The notes: a model not told the origin generated them from the letters alone. DNA of 64,000 nucleotides from Chytridium lagenaria (GCA_025449115.1 JAHLKC010000078.1:62001-126000); one strand, 5' to 3'; counted from the stretch's first letter, positions 24,038 through 36,300 are shown. Numbers and translations: made by a program.

Positions 24038-24934
24038 ATGCAGAGACTTTCTCAAACTCTGATTGAAATGATGGAAGCCATCATTTGTGAAGTACTTTCA
24101 CATCGGCGGGTCTATCCTTCCGGTAAGATTACTCGAACTTATCCGTCGTCTCTTATTTATTGAGATTTATTTGAAAGCTGTAAGAAACATGGAGTCGGGA
24201 CGATACAATCTCGACATCCAGAGTTGAAGCAGTATATACGAGATTTCTTGGATGGGATTTATGATGATCTTCATAATGTAATCTAAATTGAAGAGCCCTA
24301 TGCCAACAGTCTTTAAGGGAAATTTGAAGTCTGTTAGGATGATTGTTTACGAAGCCGACGTTATTCCTATAGAAAGCTTTGTTTTTCGGCTCGATATCAT
24401 AGGTCAACATGCTAGAAATCAATCGGATAACACGTAAGAATTTCCAATTAAACTCTGTATTAATAAAATTTGTTTCATCTTACGGACAGACAGGATGTCA
24501 CAGCACTCGATACCTTTTTTAGCACTTGCATTCGAAGAATACACAACTCGGACCAATACTTACGAGCCACACCGTCTGGAGCAGGTATTTAACCATTGTT
24601 CTTCTTGTGATTACTAAATTTAACTGAAAGATAGAACATTCCGGCTGTTTTGCGAGTTAAAAGGCCAAGATAGTCATCCAGGCTCTTATTTAAATGTGGG
24701 TTTCCGAAAACATTTCTATAATTAAGTTCATCAGGGCGTTCCATGGATCATGGCAATGGAAGAAGAAACAGAGCTTAGATATAGTCAAATCATCCATTAA
24801 GCGCCATGAATATCGAATCAGCACATGTAGCATCCCCATCATTATAACGAAAAGTCTCACTTCTTTAGGTTCATCTTTACATAGAAGAAGGACAATCCGA
24901 CGTTGGACCAGAAGTGATCACTTCTAGAGAATGA
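24038..24934 (+). CDS. REV7: HORMA protein Rev7/MAD2L2
   Basis: Likely start ATG at 24038 (MQRLSQTLIEMMEAIICEVL). The HORMA signature is clear: LSHRRVYPS, then after an intron DLFESCKKHGVGTIQSRHPE and LKQYIRDFLDGIYDDLHN, SVRMIVYEADVIPIESFVF, the HIRRI-like TCIRRIHNSDQYL, PWIMAMEEETEL and the C-terminal VHLYIEEGQSD. Rev7 is the accessory subunit of DNA polymerase zeta (with Rev3), recruits Rev1 in translesion synthesis, and in many eukaryotes is part of shieldin-like or checkpoint complexes. Several one-base frame changes occur (about 24287, 24650-24720 and 24800-24860). Since all flanking blocks are conserved, they are more likely sequence errors than loss of function, but a young pseudogene is not excluded. 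Spacing to the RsmH 3' end is about 330 bp. Confidence 0.8.
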
Positions 24935-25267
24935 TGGGGGTATATTTGAAAAAGGCTGGGTGTTCGGTGCGTTCTGCTGATCGAAGTTTTGCAGAACTTT
25001 TTATTAAGGGGTTAGACTGAGATGATGGGAGTAGAGTTACCGGCTTCTAAGATTGCGTTCAATTTCTTCTTCAGTTGCTATGACTATATATGCAAGAATA
25101 TTAAATTATTATGCAGAGACATTGGATCCTCATCATATAAAATCTTGCAATGTACCTGGTTTTCTCGATATTTTTTCAATGAAGGCTCAGTCGACGCCGG
25201 CTGTCTACTCAACTGTATCTCTCTTTAAAAACCCGTTAATCAACAACCTTGAATGATCCACACCTCC
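24935..25267. other. Convergent intergenic gap
   Basis: About 330 bases between REV7 and the RsmH gene end. Short overlapping ORFs were seen but none looks conserved. Confidence 0.5.
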
Positions 25268-26657
25268 CTAACGCATCTCCAAGGAAAATTCAGCCATACA
25301 TATTTCCACAGAAAAAGATACCTTGAGATCCCGATCTAACAATATCAATTCCTGAATATCCCTTTCCTAATTTGTTCTTCCAAAAGCGGAGTCCAAGTCC
25401 ACGATTCGCCAACGAACAATCCTTCATGAAATTTTTGACGATTCGGTCTTCAAGCGAGTGGAAGGTGATGGTGACGAGCTTGCCGTCACGCCGGAGTAGA
25501 GATTCGGCAGCTTCAAGACCTCGAGCAAATTCATTCAGCTTTTGTTGAAGTGTATTTAGAATTCAAGTGATAGATAAGGCCGTACCTCGTCGTTGATGAA
25601 TATCCGTAAACTGGGATATACATTAAAATACGCGTCCTTGCTTTTAAAAACTTACGCCTGAAATCTACATACCGTTATTGCCTAAATCCCATCATCACCA
25701 ACTTACGTCTTTGCCGCCGGGTGATTTTCCGATGACACCGAGAACCGTTCCCGTTTATCCGCCGTTCTCACGACAAGCGCAGAAAGTGCCGCCGAATCCT
25801 TAAATGGCTCTATTTCTCTCGCACGAACAATTGCCCGTGCAATCCTTTTGGCCCGCGGCTCCTCTCCTAACTTCCTGTTACTTCACACTCTGATATGATA
25901 AACAAACCTTTCCGATAATAAGGGCTAGACGTTCGAATGAAAAGGCTGGGCTTGTCAGAGGGGATACAAAGGGGGTTGATACGCACTGTTAACGACTTCT
26001 TCGGCTGTGAGTAAGATATCGGAGATGTGATTCATCCCGCCTCCTTTCTCGTAAGACATCCTCATATCTTATCTTGTCAAAAATATTCACTTTACTCTTA
26101 AGACCAACCTAATGTTCCAGGAGCCCTATATGAGAATCCTCGACTTGCATCATCAATTTGTCCCGAACTCATACCAATATCCATCAAAATTCCGTCCACA
26201 GACCCAAGTCTATCTCATTAGCCCAGAATTCATCTAGTAATTTACCCCATTCCAGCGTCACTCAACAGCTTCTTCATATCCCCAAACTAATGCCCCATTA
26301 ATCTTTCATAATCGACAGTGTCCACAAACCCGTCCATGCAGTGGAATCAAACCGTCCGGCATACTTTTCTCTCGACAATGTTTCGGCAACTTTAATTGCT
26401 TGCGGATCTTGGTCAATTGCAATGACTTTGCAGTCATACGTATCTATCTGTTTCAACGTGCATGTAAAAGTTACTAGGTTTACCCAACAATCTTTGCGAA
26501 TGTCTCCCGTTCCAAACGTTGCATCAACAAAAACATATGGAGATGCGTATGATGGTTTAATATGTGTTAGCACCTCGTTTAGCAGGACGGGGATATGCGT
26601 GGAGATGCGCCTAATACCGGAATAGCGATTGGGATTAACGATTCTACAACACCACAT
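25268..26657 (-). CDS. METTL15: Small-subunit rRNA (cytosine-N4) methyltransferase, RsmH/METTL15 type
   Basis: The apparent start is ATG 26657 ([20 protein letters not shown]). RsmH blocks: [26 protein letters not shown] (SAM motif I), [11 protein letters not shown] (motif II), then IDDAS-GFSYR-like and [15 protein letters not shown] pieces, [39 protein letters not shown], and [20 protein letters not shown], the family hallmark. The 3' end reads MAEFSLEMR before the stop at 25268. Bacterial RsmH methylates N4 of 16S C1402; METTL15 does the equivalent in mitochondrial 12S/15S rRNA. The short basic N-terminus is compatible with a mitochondrial targeting peptide. Reading the whole gene needs introns plus several one-base corrections, so the exon map is incomplete. 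Confidence 0.82.
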
Positions 26658-26842
26658 TCTTGATGGTCAAAATTGGAAAACGAGCATGCAGGGATTGTCA
26701 CTTCAGAATTTGTTTGCAAGCTGACAACTCTCCATCTGTGGGTTTGCATGTCGATACATAGGAGCTGCCAAAATAGAACCCTGACATTCACGATACTACC
26801 TTCTTTCTCGCTTCTTCCTCGCTTTGTACAAACACTTTTAAA
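26658..26842. promoter_or_regulatory. RsmH/SPATA4-like divergent promoter region
   Basis: 185 bases between divergent start codons. A shared promoter region is inferred from spacing only. Confidence 0.35.
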
Positions 26843-27842
26843 ATGGGATTTCGACGAGATACCTGCAAATGGCTTCAGTCCCTCGATCTAAAGATCAAGA
26901 ACCCAAAATGGTGAGTCCATTCCGCATCAAGTTGTAGACTAGAGTGTCGTTTTGTCTTCATATCTACCATGCTTACCGCGGCTCAATGGGACTTTGCGAA
27001 CGGATACCTGGTCGCAACCATCTTTTCTCGATACTTTCCGAACGAGCTCCAAGTGGATAAGTGAGTTCGTGGATGTATGAATAATTGTTATGCTGATTTT
27101 TGGAAATGCAGGTTTTATTGCGGAATGGGTACTGCGCAGAAGGCGAATAATTGGGAGCAGCTGGGGAAATGTGAGATAGACTTTTCATTTTGTTTCTCTT
27201 TGTCATATCAGATAATAGGATTTTGAATGCCCTACTTTGAATGGCGTTCCTGATGTTGTTTGCGCCGTGACTAATACGAAGAGCTAATTCGTTTTTCCAT
27301 GTATAGTTTTCAAAAAAGCACGGAATCAGTATTCCAAAAGATGCCATGTATGCTGTGAGTAAATAGGGTCGAATCTATCAAGACACTTATTAACTCCTTT
27401 CTTTTTTGCTTAACGTATTATAATTAGGTTATGCATTGTCACGACAATGCAGCAGTCTTATTCATCGAAAACGTATTTGCTCTCCTCACCAACACAAAGT
27501 ACGACCCCCTCCTTACTTTAAAACATATCTAACATCCACCAGGATCCCGTCTACAATTGATAACGTCCCTCCGACTCCACCGAACCCCATTTTGCTCTAC
27601 CTACAACCTCCAGCATCCTCCGTAAAGTGGACGCAACACCTGTTCAGGTTGAGAACTCTTCCTTTCCCCCATGTGTTAATTAATCTTAGGCTGAATTGAT
27701 TTTATCTGAACACCGCGAGTTCCTGAAACATTCGCGAAATCCGCGTTCGAGGACGAATGGGGATATGGTGGGAGGTGCGAACAAGTTGCAAGCTTTGGAA
27801 CCGCCACGGATAAATAAGATCGAGGTTAGACAGAATGCGTAA
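26843..27842 (+). CDS. SPATA4: SPATA4-like CH-domain flagellar protein
   Basis: Start ATG at 26843 (MGFRRDTCKWLQSLDLKIKN). Exons continue at about 26980-27058, 27113-27173, 27305-27350, 27428-27498, 27542 to about 27650, and about 27705-27842. The CH_2-type fold is recognised from WLQSLDL, DFANGYLVATIFSRYFPNEL, NNWEQLGKFFKKHGISIPKD and AVLFIENVFALLTNTKI, matching SPATA4/CLAMP-SPEF family order and spacing. After the CH domain comes a Pro-rich linker and a basic tail (SEHREFLKHSRNPRSRTNGD). SPATA4-like proteins are linked to cilia and flagella or testis expression and probably bind microtubules. The first intron has no obvious AG immediately before AQWDFANG, so that junction is unsure. Confidence 0.78.
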
Positions 27843-29159
27843 ATGGATTTGGACTATATATCATTAATTTGTAAACTGGAATTGATTAATCATGACGTCG
27901 CGCACAATTGTCAAATTTGTATTTGTTGCGGAGTAATTCATAAAAAAAGAGAGACCATATATACACATACAAGATTTATAGGTCTCAATAGTGTAAGACG
28001 CACTAGCTAACACTCTAACTCAGAGACGAAATAGTCAGAAGGTGGAAAAGGAAGAAGTATTAAAAAGGGAAAAATGGTTGGTAGAGAAAAAGAATTGGAA
28101 CAAGAACTAGAGAAAAAATAGCTGAAAAAAAAAAAAAACGAAGAAAAAATCTTGTAAAGAGATAAGAGTTTTTTTTTTTGTTTTCTTTTTTTTTTAGGTA
28201 AATGATGAAGTAGACAAGGAGAGAGTCCGAGGGCAACAAATTGATAATTTTTTTTGGTCCCTAACGTATGGATGTTGTGAAGTTGATGGTATAGTGCTCT
28301 GGTTGTCGACAAAAGTGCAAGTTTGGTAGAATGGAAGCCTATGTCACGGAGGATTGAGGCAATCAGGTAATTCTTTAATAGCAACGCTGACAAGGGCATT
28401 GACCTCAACGTTGGTGGCGGAGGTGGAGATGTCAGCTAATTGTTTGGAGCCTCACAAAACAGGGCCATTGGAGGCTTGTTAGATGATAGAAATTTTCTTT
28501 TGTGTTATTTAGTTGTCCCTGCGGCCGCTTGGGGATTACGCTGCTGAAGGAGATTACACCTTGAACCAAGACGCTTGAGTCTAAGAAGGCCTGAGCCCTG
28601 GATAGACGCCTCTGTGGCATGATTCCTTTGAACGTTTGGGAAGTATTGTGACATTCTCCCTCTCTCTGCTCACTACCAAGCCCAGGAGGTCCTCCTGACG
28701 CTGGACGGCAATTATTATAAGGACCTGCCAGAGGTGCATCATTTCTTGTAGTTCTTTTAATGAGTTTGCTCTCAACCTAATAAATATAGACTTACGTCAA
28801 TTGTGAAGAATTACATTATACACATGGCCTACAGCTCATAAGGAAATTTTGTCTAAGTCTGTTGAGTTCCTTTATATCCTGCGTCGACGCGTATTTTTAC
28901 GCGTCATATTGAATCCTCCCTGCTTTTCCCTTTAGGGTTTTTATTGTAACTTTTCCCCCACGTTTATAGGATTTTTATTGAAGGAGGTGGCACGCATATG
29001 TGCCGTTTATGTGTGTGTCATATGTTGTGTCTATTAATTTTTTGTATTTTGTGTATTACTTTAATATGAGAGGTTTCTTGATTTTATTTGTACCTGTTGA
29101 AGTAAGAAGTTGATATTGAGTTGATTCCCCATCCTCTATCTCATGTGCGTGGCCTCGCC
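27843..29159. other. Noncoding, low-complexity region
   Basis: No supported gene. It contains poly-A/poly-T tracts (about 28070-28200), a dispersed-repeat copy near 28540-28640, and an AT-rich stretch with palindromic ACGCGT-type motifs (28884-28905, GACGCGTATTTTTACGCGTC, a hairpin with a central TATTTTTA-like loop). It marks the transition from the gene-dense to the transposon-rich part. Confidence 0.5.
28541..28640 (+). repeat. Dispersed repeat, copy A
   Basis: A segment of about 100 bp (GAGTCTAAGAAGGCCTGAGC ... GCATGATTCCTTTGAACG) is similar, with indels, to 59606-59705, where the core reads GTCTAAGAAGGTTTGAGCC ... GCATGATTCCTTCAATGG. Type unknown; no tRNA A/B boxes were convincing. Confidence 0.65.
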
Positions 29160-29174
29160 CTGATCTCCTAGTCT

Positions 29175-29500
29175 CGAATCCAGACTCAATAGGAACTCGA
29201 GTAATGCAGATGCTCTTCCTCCAATTGAATAAAAACTTTGGTTTCCAATCTTTCATTGGAATGTTGCACAATTCCTAATAATGAAATTTTTCAATTTCTG
29301 TTCCTGTAGAGTCTGGCGGCAGGTTCTTAGTCGCCAACGACTATTTGACACCAATTCCAGATTCCGGCACAACCAGACGACGCACGGCGACGCGACCAGT
29401 ACCGTTGGAATCCTCTTCTTAAATCGGTATTCCCTACCGTAGGGTTTTTCATGATCTCAACTTTTATTAATTTACCGTCTTTGGCTCTCAACGAGGGCAT
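29175..29500 (+). repeat. Inverted repeat, left copy (5' module)
   Basis: Pairs with about 40360-40000 on the opposite strand. Similarity is strongest from 29311 to 29480 and includes the exon encoding TPIPDSGTTRRRTATRP and the following GTAGGG...TTTATTAATTTACC intron. The outer part retains AGTCTCGAATCCAGACT. The left copy carries small differences, including a premature stop after PLESSS. Confidence 0.8.
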
Positions 29501-32500
29501 GTGGGTGCGAAAATCGCCGTCAGGGGTGGTCGATAGTAGTTCCACACCGATTATTCAATCCCCGTCAAGAACTCCACTTAGTAAAAAATGAAAAGAGCTA
29601 CCAGGGTCTAAGAAAATTGATGGATATCCTCGCCTAATTGCCTCACCACCAGTTGCACGGGTACGTGACTAGTCAAATTGATGATTCCGAAGCTAATCTT
29701 AAAAAAGAATAACACTCGCGAAGTCTCTCCAGTGGGTGCCATCAAAACGAAGAGGAGGAATCCGGACTTGGCCAAGCCCAGAAAAAGGAAGATTAATCCG
29801 AATTCTCTGAGGGGTAGGGGGCCAACACAATTATTGCCAAAATTGAAGGGCAGCCGGAGGTCATGGCTCCTTGTAACAACAATCTCGACCTCGCGGAATC
29901 CTTTCTTCACACGTTGGAACGACCCATATCCCCAAGACCAAACGAATATACGCTGTTCATTTGAACCTTCTCCCATAAAACCTCCGGATGCAAATCTTGG
30001 AACCCTCTGCAGCAATTATCCAAGAGGCAAAAGCTTAATGATGGACTAGCCAACGCCTTGTCAGCTTTAAGGCGTTCTGGAAGATTGATAAAACCTCGCC
30101 CTCCTCCCACGAATGCCTTCAGTGATCCTTCAAATAATCGACGTGACCCATTGAGAATGATGAGACAGGGAGGCTATATCCTGAAACGCGACAGGAAAGC
30201 CGAATATGTAGATAGGGAGGCCAAACTCGAAGACTTTTTTGACGGATTGAAAACTAGTTGGTTTGAACTTCGTCAAAGCTGGGTGTGCAAACAGTGAGCG
30301 ACAAACCTTCGGTTTTTCAGCCATTCCTGGAGGAGATTTTCGCTGACTTATGGGGTCTTCTTCTTCCGGCTTTTCAGAAGAGCACAGTAGTTCAGCAATT
30401 TCAACTTCTTACCTCTGCCGAAAAAATCGCGTTGGCTGAGCCACTTTTTTCCTCGGTGATAACGGCAGAATTGAAGACTATTTGGACAAAAGAGCTTCGA
30501 GAAGCTTCAGCAAGTGCAACGGTGGAAAGGCTGGTGGAAAGACTTCATTCCACAACTACGGCCAATATTGAGACAACAAAGCATGGCTGTTTGGGCTTCT
30601 TGAGTTTACGACATCTCTCCGCAAGAACGCACCAACTCTATATAATCTTCTTGCACGCATTTCAGAAGAGACGAGAGGAGGCCCTGAACCTGACGGCTGC
30701 ATGGCAACGATTGTAAATGCAATGCTCAAGATGTCACAACAACAAGTGACGCCTTTCCATTGCAGCATAGGCTTTATCGTGTATTTTGCGGGGGCAGATG
30801 AAAACACGTTAAAGATTTTGAATCGTCTTGGGATTACCTGCAGTACCACAGTCATTTGAAAAACGTTAGGGGAGCTGCAGAAAGTTGTGACGAGATTGGT
30901 ATCTTCCGCGTTTTCTCCAAGTCAATATATGGCAGATTATGATAACGTTGAGATAGCGACAAAGCATTTTCAACGAAGTTCAAATCCTGGTCAGAATACA
31001 CTACAGTTACAAGCCAAACCGTCCGCGGGATCTTTCCCATAACGTACACAAATGAGGAGTTACCTAGCGACACACCTCAAATACCTCTTGATTCTTTGCA
31101 TCGCTCTGCTATTCTGCCATCCAAAGCTGATTTGACTGACGTGACGAGAGCCTTTCGGATGATTTTGACAGAGATTGGATACAAACTTTTCAACAAAGAC
31201 ACTAGTGAGCTTCAGTGGCACCAACATCCCACACGCCTTCATTCAGTCGTCAAAATAACGCCAATTGGTTTGCAAGACGCAAAAGAGATGACAATTGAGG
31301 GTTCTTTGAAGGTTTTGGAGGCTTTTGCTGCTGAGTTTCCGGGATTCATGGCAGAAGAAATACTTGCTGTAATTGGGGATTGTGGTACTTTGAGAACTGC
31401 GCGTGGGCTATGATGCGGCGGGTGGTTGATTCTGGAAATTGGGTTGACCGCATCAAGCATGTACGCCTGTCTTTGGAGAGTTCATTATCATATGGTCGTC
31501 GTTGAATTGCTCTCAAAGCTATTTTGGGGTGCTAGTTCAAGGGTGGGAACAATGGCATACTACGCATTAAGCTTTAAGAAAAGCTCAAAGCTTGACACTA
31601 TGAGTTTTTACGCCAAAGAAGATGTTCTCACAGAAATGTGGAGCGCATTTGCCTCTGTTATGATCAAATTCTACATTTGGAAGAGCTCTACACGAGGAGA
31701 TCATCAAGACTCTTTGGCAAACCCCTCCGCCGGCGACGTGAAGAAAGCTGTTAGAAACTTGCTTGAGGGGATGGCTAAAATTACTGAGCAGGAGCGACTG
31801 TCTTGTGTAAAAGTGCATACACAAAAGCACGTTTGCCTAGAAGTGTACATACTGCAATTTCTGTGGCTAGTGTTTATGTACAAGCACTTTCAAGCTTGTA
31901 TAAGCATGGCGATGGCTTTGGTGTCTTCAAATGCACCGCATGTTTCTACCCTTCTTGAAATCATCCAAAAACTCGAACTACTTCAATGAGACGGTACGTG
32001 AGCTCGTGGAGTTGACGTCTATCTATGACAAACGTTCATCGCTTTCCTGCATACAAAACCGATTTATCAATCCCAAAGGTAAATAATGAAGTATATACAT
32101 ATATAATTAAACGTAATATCTTTTCACAGGAGAAGCGGATACATTTTACAGGAGCAATCTTGGGATGGAGTATCTAGTGCGGCAACTTTAAAGACAACGT
32201 ATCAGCCGATGGAGTCAATCGAAACTTCACTCACTCTCATAGAATTTCAAGAACGCGTTTATGGTCGTTGAAATGCGGGATGAGCTCATGGAAGATCTTG
32301 GCATGAAAAAGAACGAAGACTACCATCCTCCTTTGAACGTCAATCGACATAAGGATAAATTTGCATCTGATATGTTACGATTACTGCAGAAAGCTGAAGT
32401 TTATCGGAATGAGTATGACGTTGGAACATGGGCTGGAGTGAAGGGAGTTCGATCATAGTTAATAACGTTGGGGACAATGCGGAATTGGACGTGTCAAACT

Positions 32501-32748
32501 CACTTCAAAGCCCTCCTTACGCAATGGATGCAATACCATCCTACTTCCTCCAATTAGAGCGGTTAAGGAGTGTAAACGAGGTGGACAAAATCATAAATGC
32601 TTACAAGAAGATCAAGCGTTTCGAAAAGAAAGACATCCATGTTGATTTGGATGAAGATGAAGAAGCTGATGAAATTGGGGATGACGATGAACCAGATGAC
32701 CCGAAGAAAATGATCAATTTGATTTTGAAAATACAAATAATAAAGTAA
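29311..32748 (+). pseudogene. DUF6589-like protein gene, frame-disrupted
   Basis: Plus-strand coding blocks: the N-terminal module at 29311-29420 shared with the helicase gene, a basic region (about 29680-30060), RRSGRLIKPRPPPTNAFSD (30064-30120), then long helical segments to 32748. Blocks such as QQVTPFHCSIGFIVYFAGAD with LKILNRLGITCSTT (about 30735-30850), YDNVEIATKHFQ (about 30935), QWHQHPTRLHSVVKIT (about 31210) and MTIEGSLKVLEAF resemble, from memory, DUF6589 proteins that are multiplied in fungal genomes; this is not verified. A very acidic tail (DLDEDEEADEIGDDDEPDD) ends the ORF. Frame changes occur near 30300, 30600, 30720, 31411, 31500 and 32000-32260; some could be introns, for example GGTAAATAATG...TTTCACAG (32080-32129). 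Function unknown. Confidence 0.4.
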
Positions 32749-32973
32749 TATAAATGGCAATAATTAATATGATTATTGTACTAAGCTGCAAACACTTTCT
32801 ATGTTAAGTCGTCCTCTATTTTGAACTCCGTCTTCTTTGTCGAATCCTCTTCTTCTTCAATTTTGTCTCTGCTTTCTTCTTTTGTGAAGAGTCAACCCTC
32901 TTCCTTTTAAGAGAAAGAACATGTTCCGCAAGAGTAGGGCGAATGCGAATAAGAAATTCCGAGTCCACCAGTT

Positions 32974-33367
32974 TGGTAGGGGTTACGGGGCTCAATTGTA
33001 ATTAAATTATAATTATTAATAAAGAGAATTAAACTATAAAGAATAGTGATGGAGTCTCCAGCGGTGACAGGGAGGTAATACTACGAAACTTCCATATATT
33101 AATGTTAACTACTTTTCGCAATACATGTAGAGGGTGGGGATTTACACCAGAACTCATGACCCGTAAATCCCTCCAATTACGTATCATAAATAAAACATAA
33201 AGTAATAAGGTTAAGGGATTAACGCTTCCTCAAATGGAATGAGGAGCTCAATAAACTGATCAACTCAAAACTTAAAATAACGCGTAAAAAGGTTCGGGGG
33301 AAAAATAACTTAGACAAAATAACGAATGTGGGTGAGAAACAAAATAGAAAGATGAATAAACCCAACA
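32974..33367 (-). repeat. 3' LTR of the copia element
   Basis: Plus-strand text runs TGGTAGGGGTTACGGGGCTC ... AAACCCAACA. It lies on the left because the element is reversed. It aligns along its full length with 37773-38171. Confidence 0.95.
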
Positions 33368-33376
33368 TTCTCCCCC

Positions 33377-36300
33377 TCAGCTTTCTAACCTTGCAGTTTT
33401 AATCAACCACTTTAACCATCCCAAACTTTGCTCGTAATTCTTCAAACTTCGTTCGAGGCAAAGCTTTCGTAAACAAGTCTGCAGGTTGCTCTTTGTGTTC
33501 AGGTACTCCACGCGTATTTTCTTCGCGTTAACCCTATCTCGTATGACGTGGAACCTTCTATCCACGTGTCGCGAACTTTGCGATATTATCGGCGTGCTGG
33601 CGAGGGAATTTGCTGTCGTGTTGTCGCCGTAAATCACCGGAGGGTCATTAAACGTATAACCCAACTCCCCCAGAAGTTGGCTAACCCATATCATATGTGA
33701 CGATGCTTCACTAAGTGAAACATATTCAGCTTCTGCGGTAGACTGAGCCGTCGTTGCTTGCTTTTTCGTTCCCCACACCACAGCTCCCCCGTTCAACGTG
33801 ATCACAAAACCACTCGTTGACTTCATGTCGTCTGGATCCGTTCCCATGTCGGCGTCTGCATATCCCACCAATTCCAGCTTGTCCTTTCTAGTATACTGAA
33901 TTCCCAATTGCTTCGTTTGCTGTAAGTATCCACAAGTTCGGTAAAGCGCATCCCAATGCGCTGGGTAAGGGTTCTCTTGAAACCTAGCGCTCATTCCAAG
34001 CGCGAATGCTATATCAGGTCGAGTTCCAATCATCGCATGCATTAAGGATCCAGTGTACTGTCGGTATCCTTGATTCTTCTCGTTCGTTTTCATTTCCCCT
34101 TCCATGTTCTTCAGGAGTTTCTTCACGGCGTCCATTGGGTATAGTGTAAAAGAGTTTTCGGTAATTCCAGCTTTTGACCCATCGTTTCGATGTATCTCTG
34201 CTGGAACACCACAATCTTCCCTTTTACACGATCATAGCGACATTGCCACCCCAGGACGTATCGAAAACTTGGAGCTCTTGTACCTCGGTAACGTCTCATG
34301 AATCGTTTTTCTGATCGATCTAATTCCTCCTTGCTCGTCGACGCTTCTATGATATCATCGACGTACCTCCCTTCAAGGTGAGATCCTTGCCGTTTCGCTT
34401 GTAATAAAGACATGGATCCGCCGCTGACGAGTAAACTTCTCCTCGTCGACTTGGAACGTGTTCAAGTCGGTGTTGAAACACATTGGTGCTTGAACGAGTC
34501 CGTAGAGACTCTTCATGCACAGGCACACCCAGTCTTCTTCCCTTCAACGACGAATCCTTCAGGCTGTTCATATAATCTCATGATCTTCCAACTTCCATTC
34601 AAGAACGCGGTCTTGACGTCGTATTGTCGAATCTCCATGTTTTCTTGACAAGCGACCGCAAGCATCACTCTCAACGTCGCTTGCTTGATGACGGGTGCGA
34701 ATTTCTCGTCATAGTCGATTCCTTGTTTCTGCGAGTAGCCTTTAGCAACAAATCTCGCTTTCGTTTATCGAGATTTCCCAACTCATCTCGCTTTGTTTTG
34801 TACACCCATCCTGATTTAATAATCTTTCTCCCTTTAGGTCGGGGAACCAACCTCCATGTTCCCATCTCAACTAAACTTTTCATTTCTCCTCCATCGCTTT
34901 CCTCCACTCGTCCTTCTCCTTCCTACCCATCGCTTCCTGGTAGGTCTTTGGTTCGTCGTCATCTTCTAACGATGCCGTGTTTGCTGATGGTCTAACCGTC
35001 CAAAACTCTCCAGGCTTCTTCTTGTTCCGTGATGACCTTCGAAGGGATGTTTCGTATGGCTCATCCAGGTCTTCACGGAAGTTTGGAACTCTTCTTCCAC
35101 CGGATCGACGAACCGTAGGTGAGTGAGGTTCTCTCTTTCTTCATCTTCATCGTCGTCGCGATCGGGTGTATGATAACTAACATTATCATCTTCTCATCTT
35201 CAGACTCTTCGTTACGCCGTATCAACTTCACTTCCACCAGAGCTTGACGAGTCTGTAGAGTAATCCGGTAAGTCTAGGTCGTTTTTCCATTCTTGAACCT
35301 CCCCTTCAAACTTTGATTCTCCCTTCTCTGCTTCCGCCGCCATTACTCCCTCGTTAAAAATCACTGACTTGCTTCTAACCAACTTATTCGTTTGTAGATC
35401 CCAAAGGCGATAGCCCAGCGGCTCATACCCAACGAGAGCACACCGTCGTGCGTTAAAGTCTCCCTTCTTTCGTTGCTGCTTGGGTATCAAGACAAGTGCC
35501 AGGCAACCCCAACCACGAAGTCTCGACAAGTCAGGTTTCACTCCAGCGAATCTCTCAAGCGGCGTTGCATCTTGTTCGTTCGTTCGGGTTGGTGATCGGT
35601 TAATGAGGTAAGCTGCAGCCATCACGGCTTCACCCCAAAAACGCGTTTCGAGTTTTGAAGAACTTAACATGCTTTTAGACCTCTCGTTCAAGGTCCTGTT
35701 CATCCGTTCGGCAACACCGTTCTGTTGCGGTGTGTAAGGCATGGTGGTAAGTAAGTCGAATCCCATGCTCTAAGCACCAATCCTTCATTAGTTTGTTGTT
35801 GAATTCGCCGCCGTTGTCTGCCACGATTTCAATGAGCTTTTTTTTTGATTTTCTTCTCGGCTTCTTCTTTAAAACTTTTGATGTACTTGAATGACTCATT
35901 CTTCTTCTTGCACAGGTAAACGGTAACGTAGTTTGTCGCGCTGTCGACGATGGTGAGGAAGTAACGTGCGCCGCCATTTGACGCGGTCTTCATAGGTCCA
36001 ACGATGTCGACGTGGATTTTCTCGAGAGGCTCCTTGGCTTTCAACTCGTCGGGTTTGTCAGGAAATGATGTCCTTGTCATTTTCCCATCAACACAACCCT
36101 CACACAGGTAAGTGTCTCTTCATTCGTCATCTTGACTCCCTTCGCTACCTTCATTAACTTCTTCACTCCCTTCTTTCCTAGATGACCCATCCGCAAGTGC
36201 CACTGGTGCGGTGTCAGAGTCTTCTCGACCTTTGCTGAGGTGCTTGGCTTGAATTCGATGACTTGATCAAGGTAAATGAGATTCTCTTTGCTGCTGTAGG

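Noticed and set aside
28007..28408. 133-aa minus-strand ORF rich in Lys and Phe/Ser
   Set aside because: It is created by A/T homopolymers (28070-28200) and shows no domain or exon partner.
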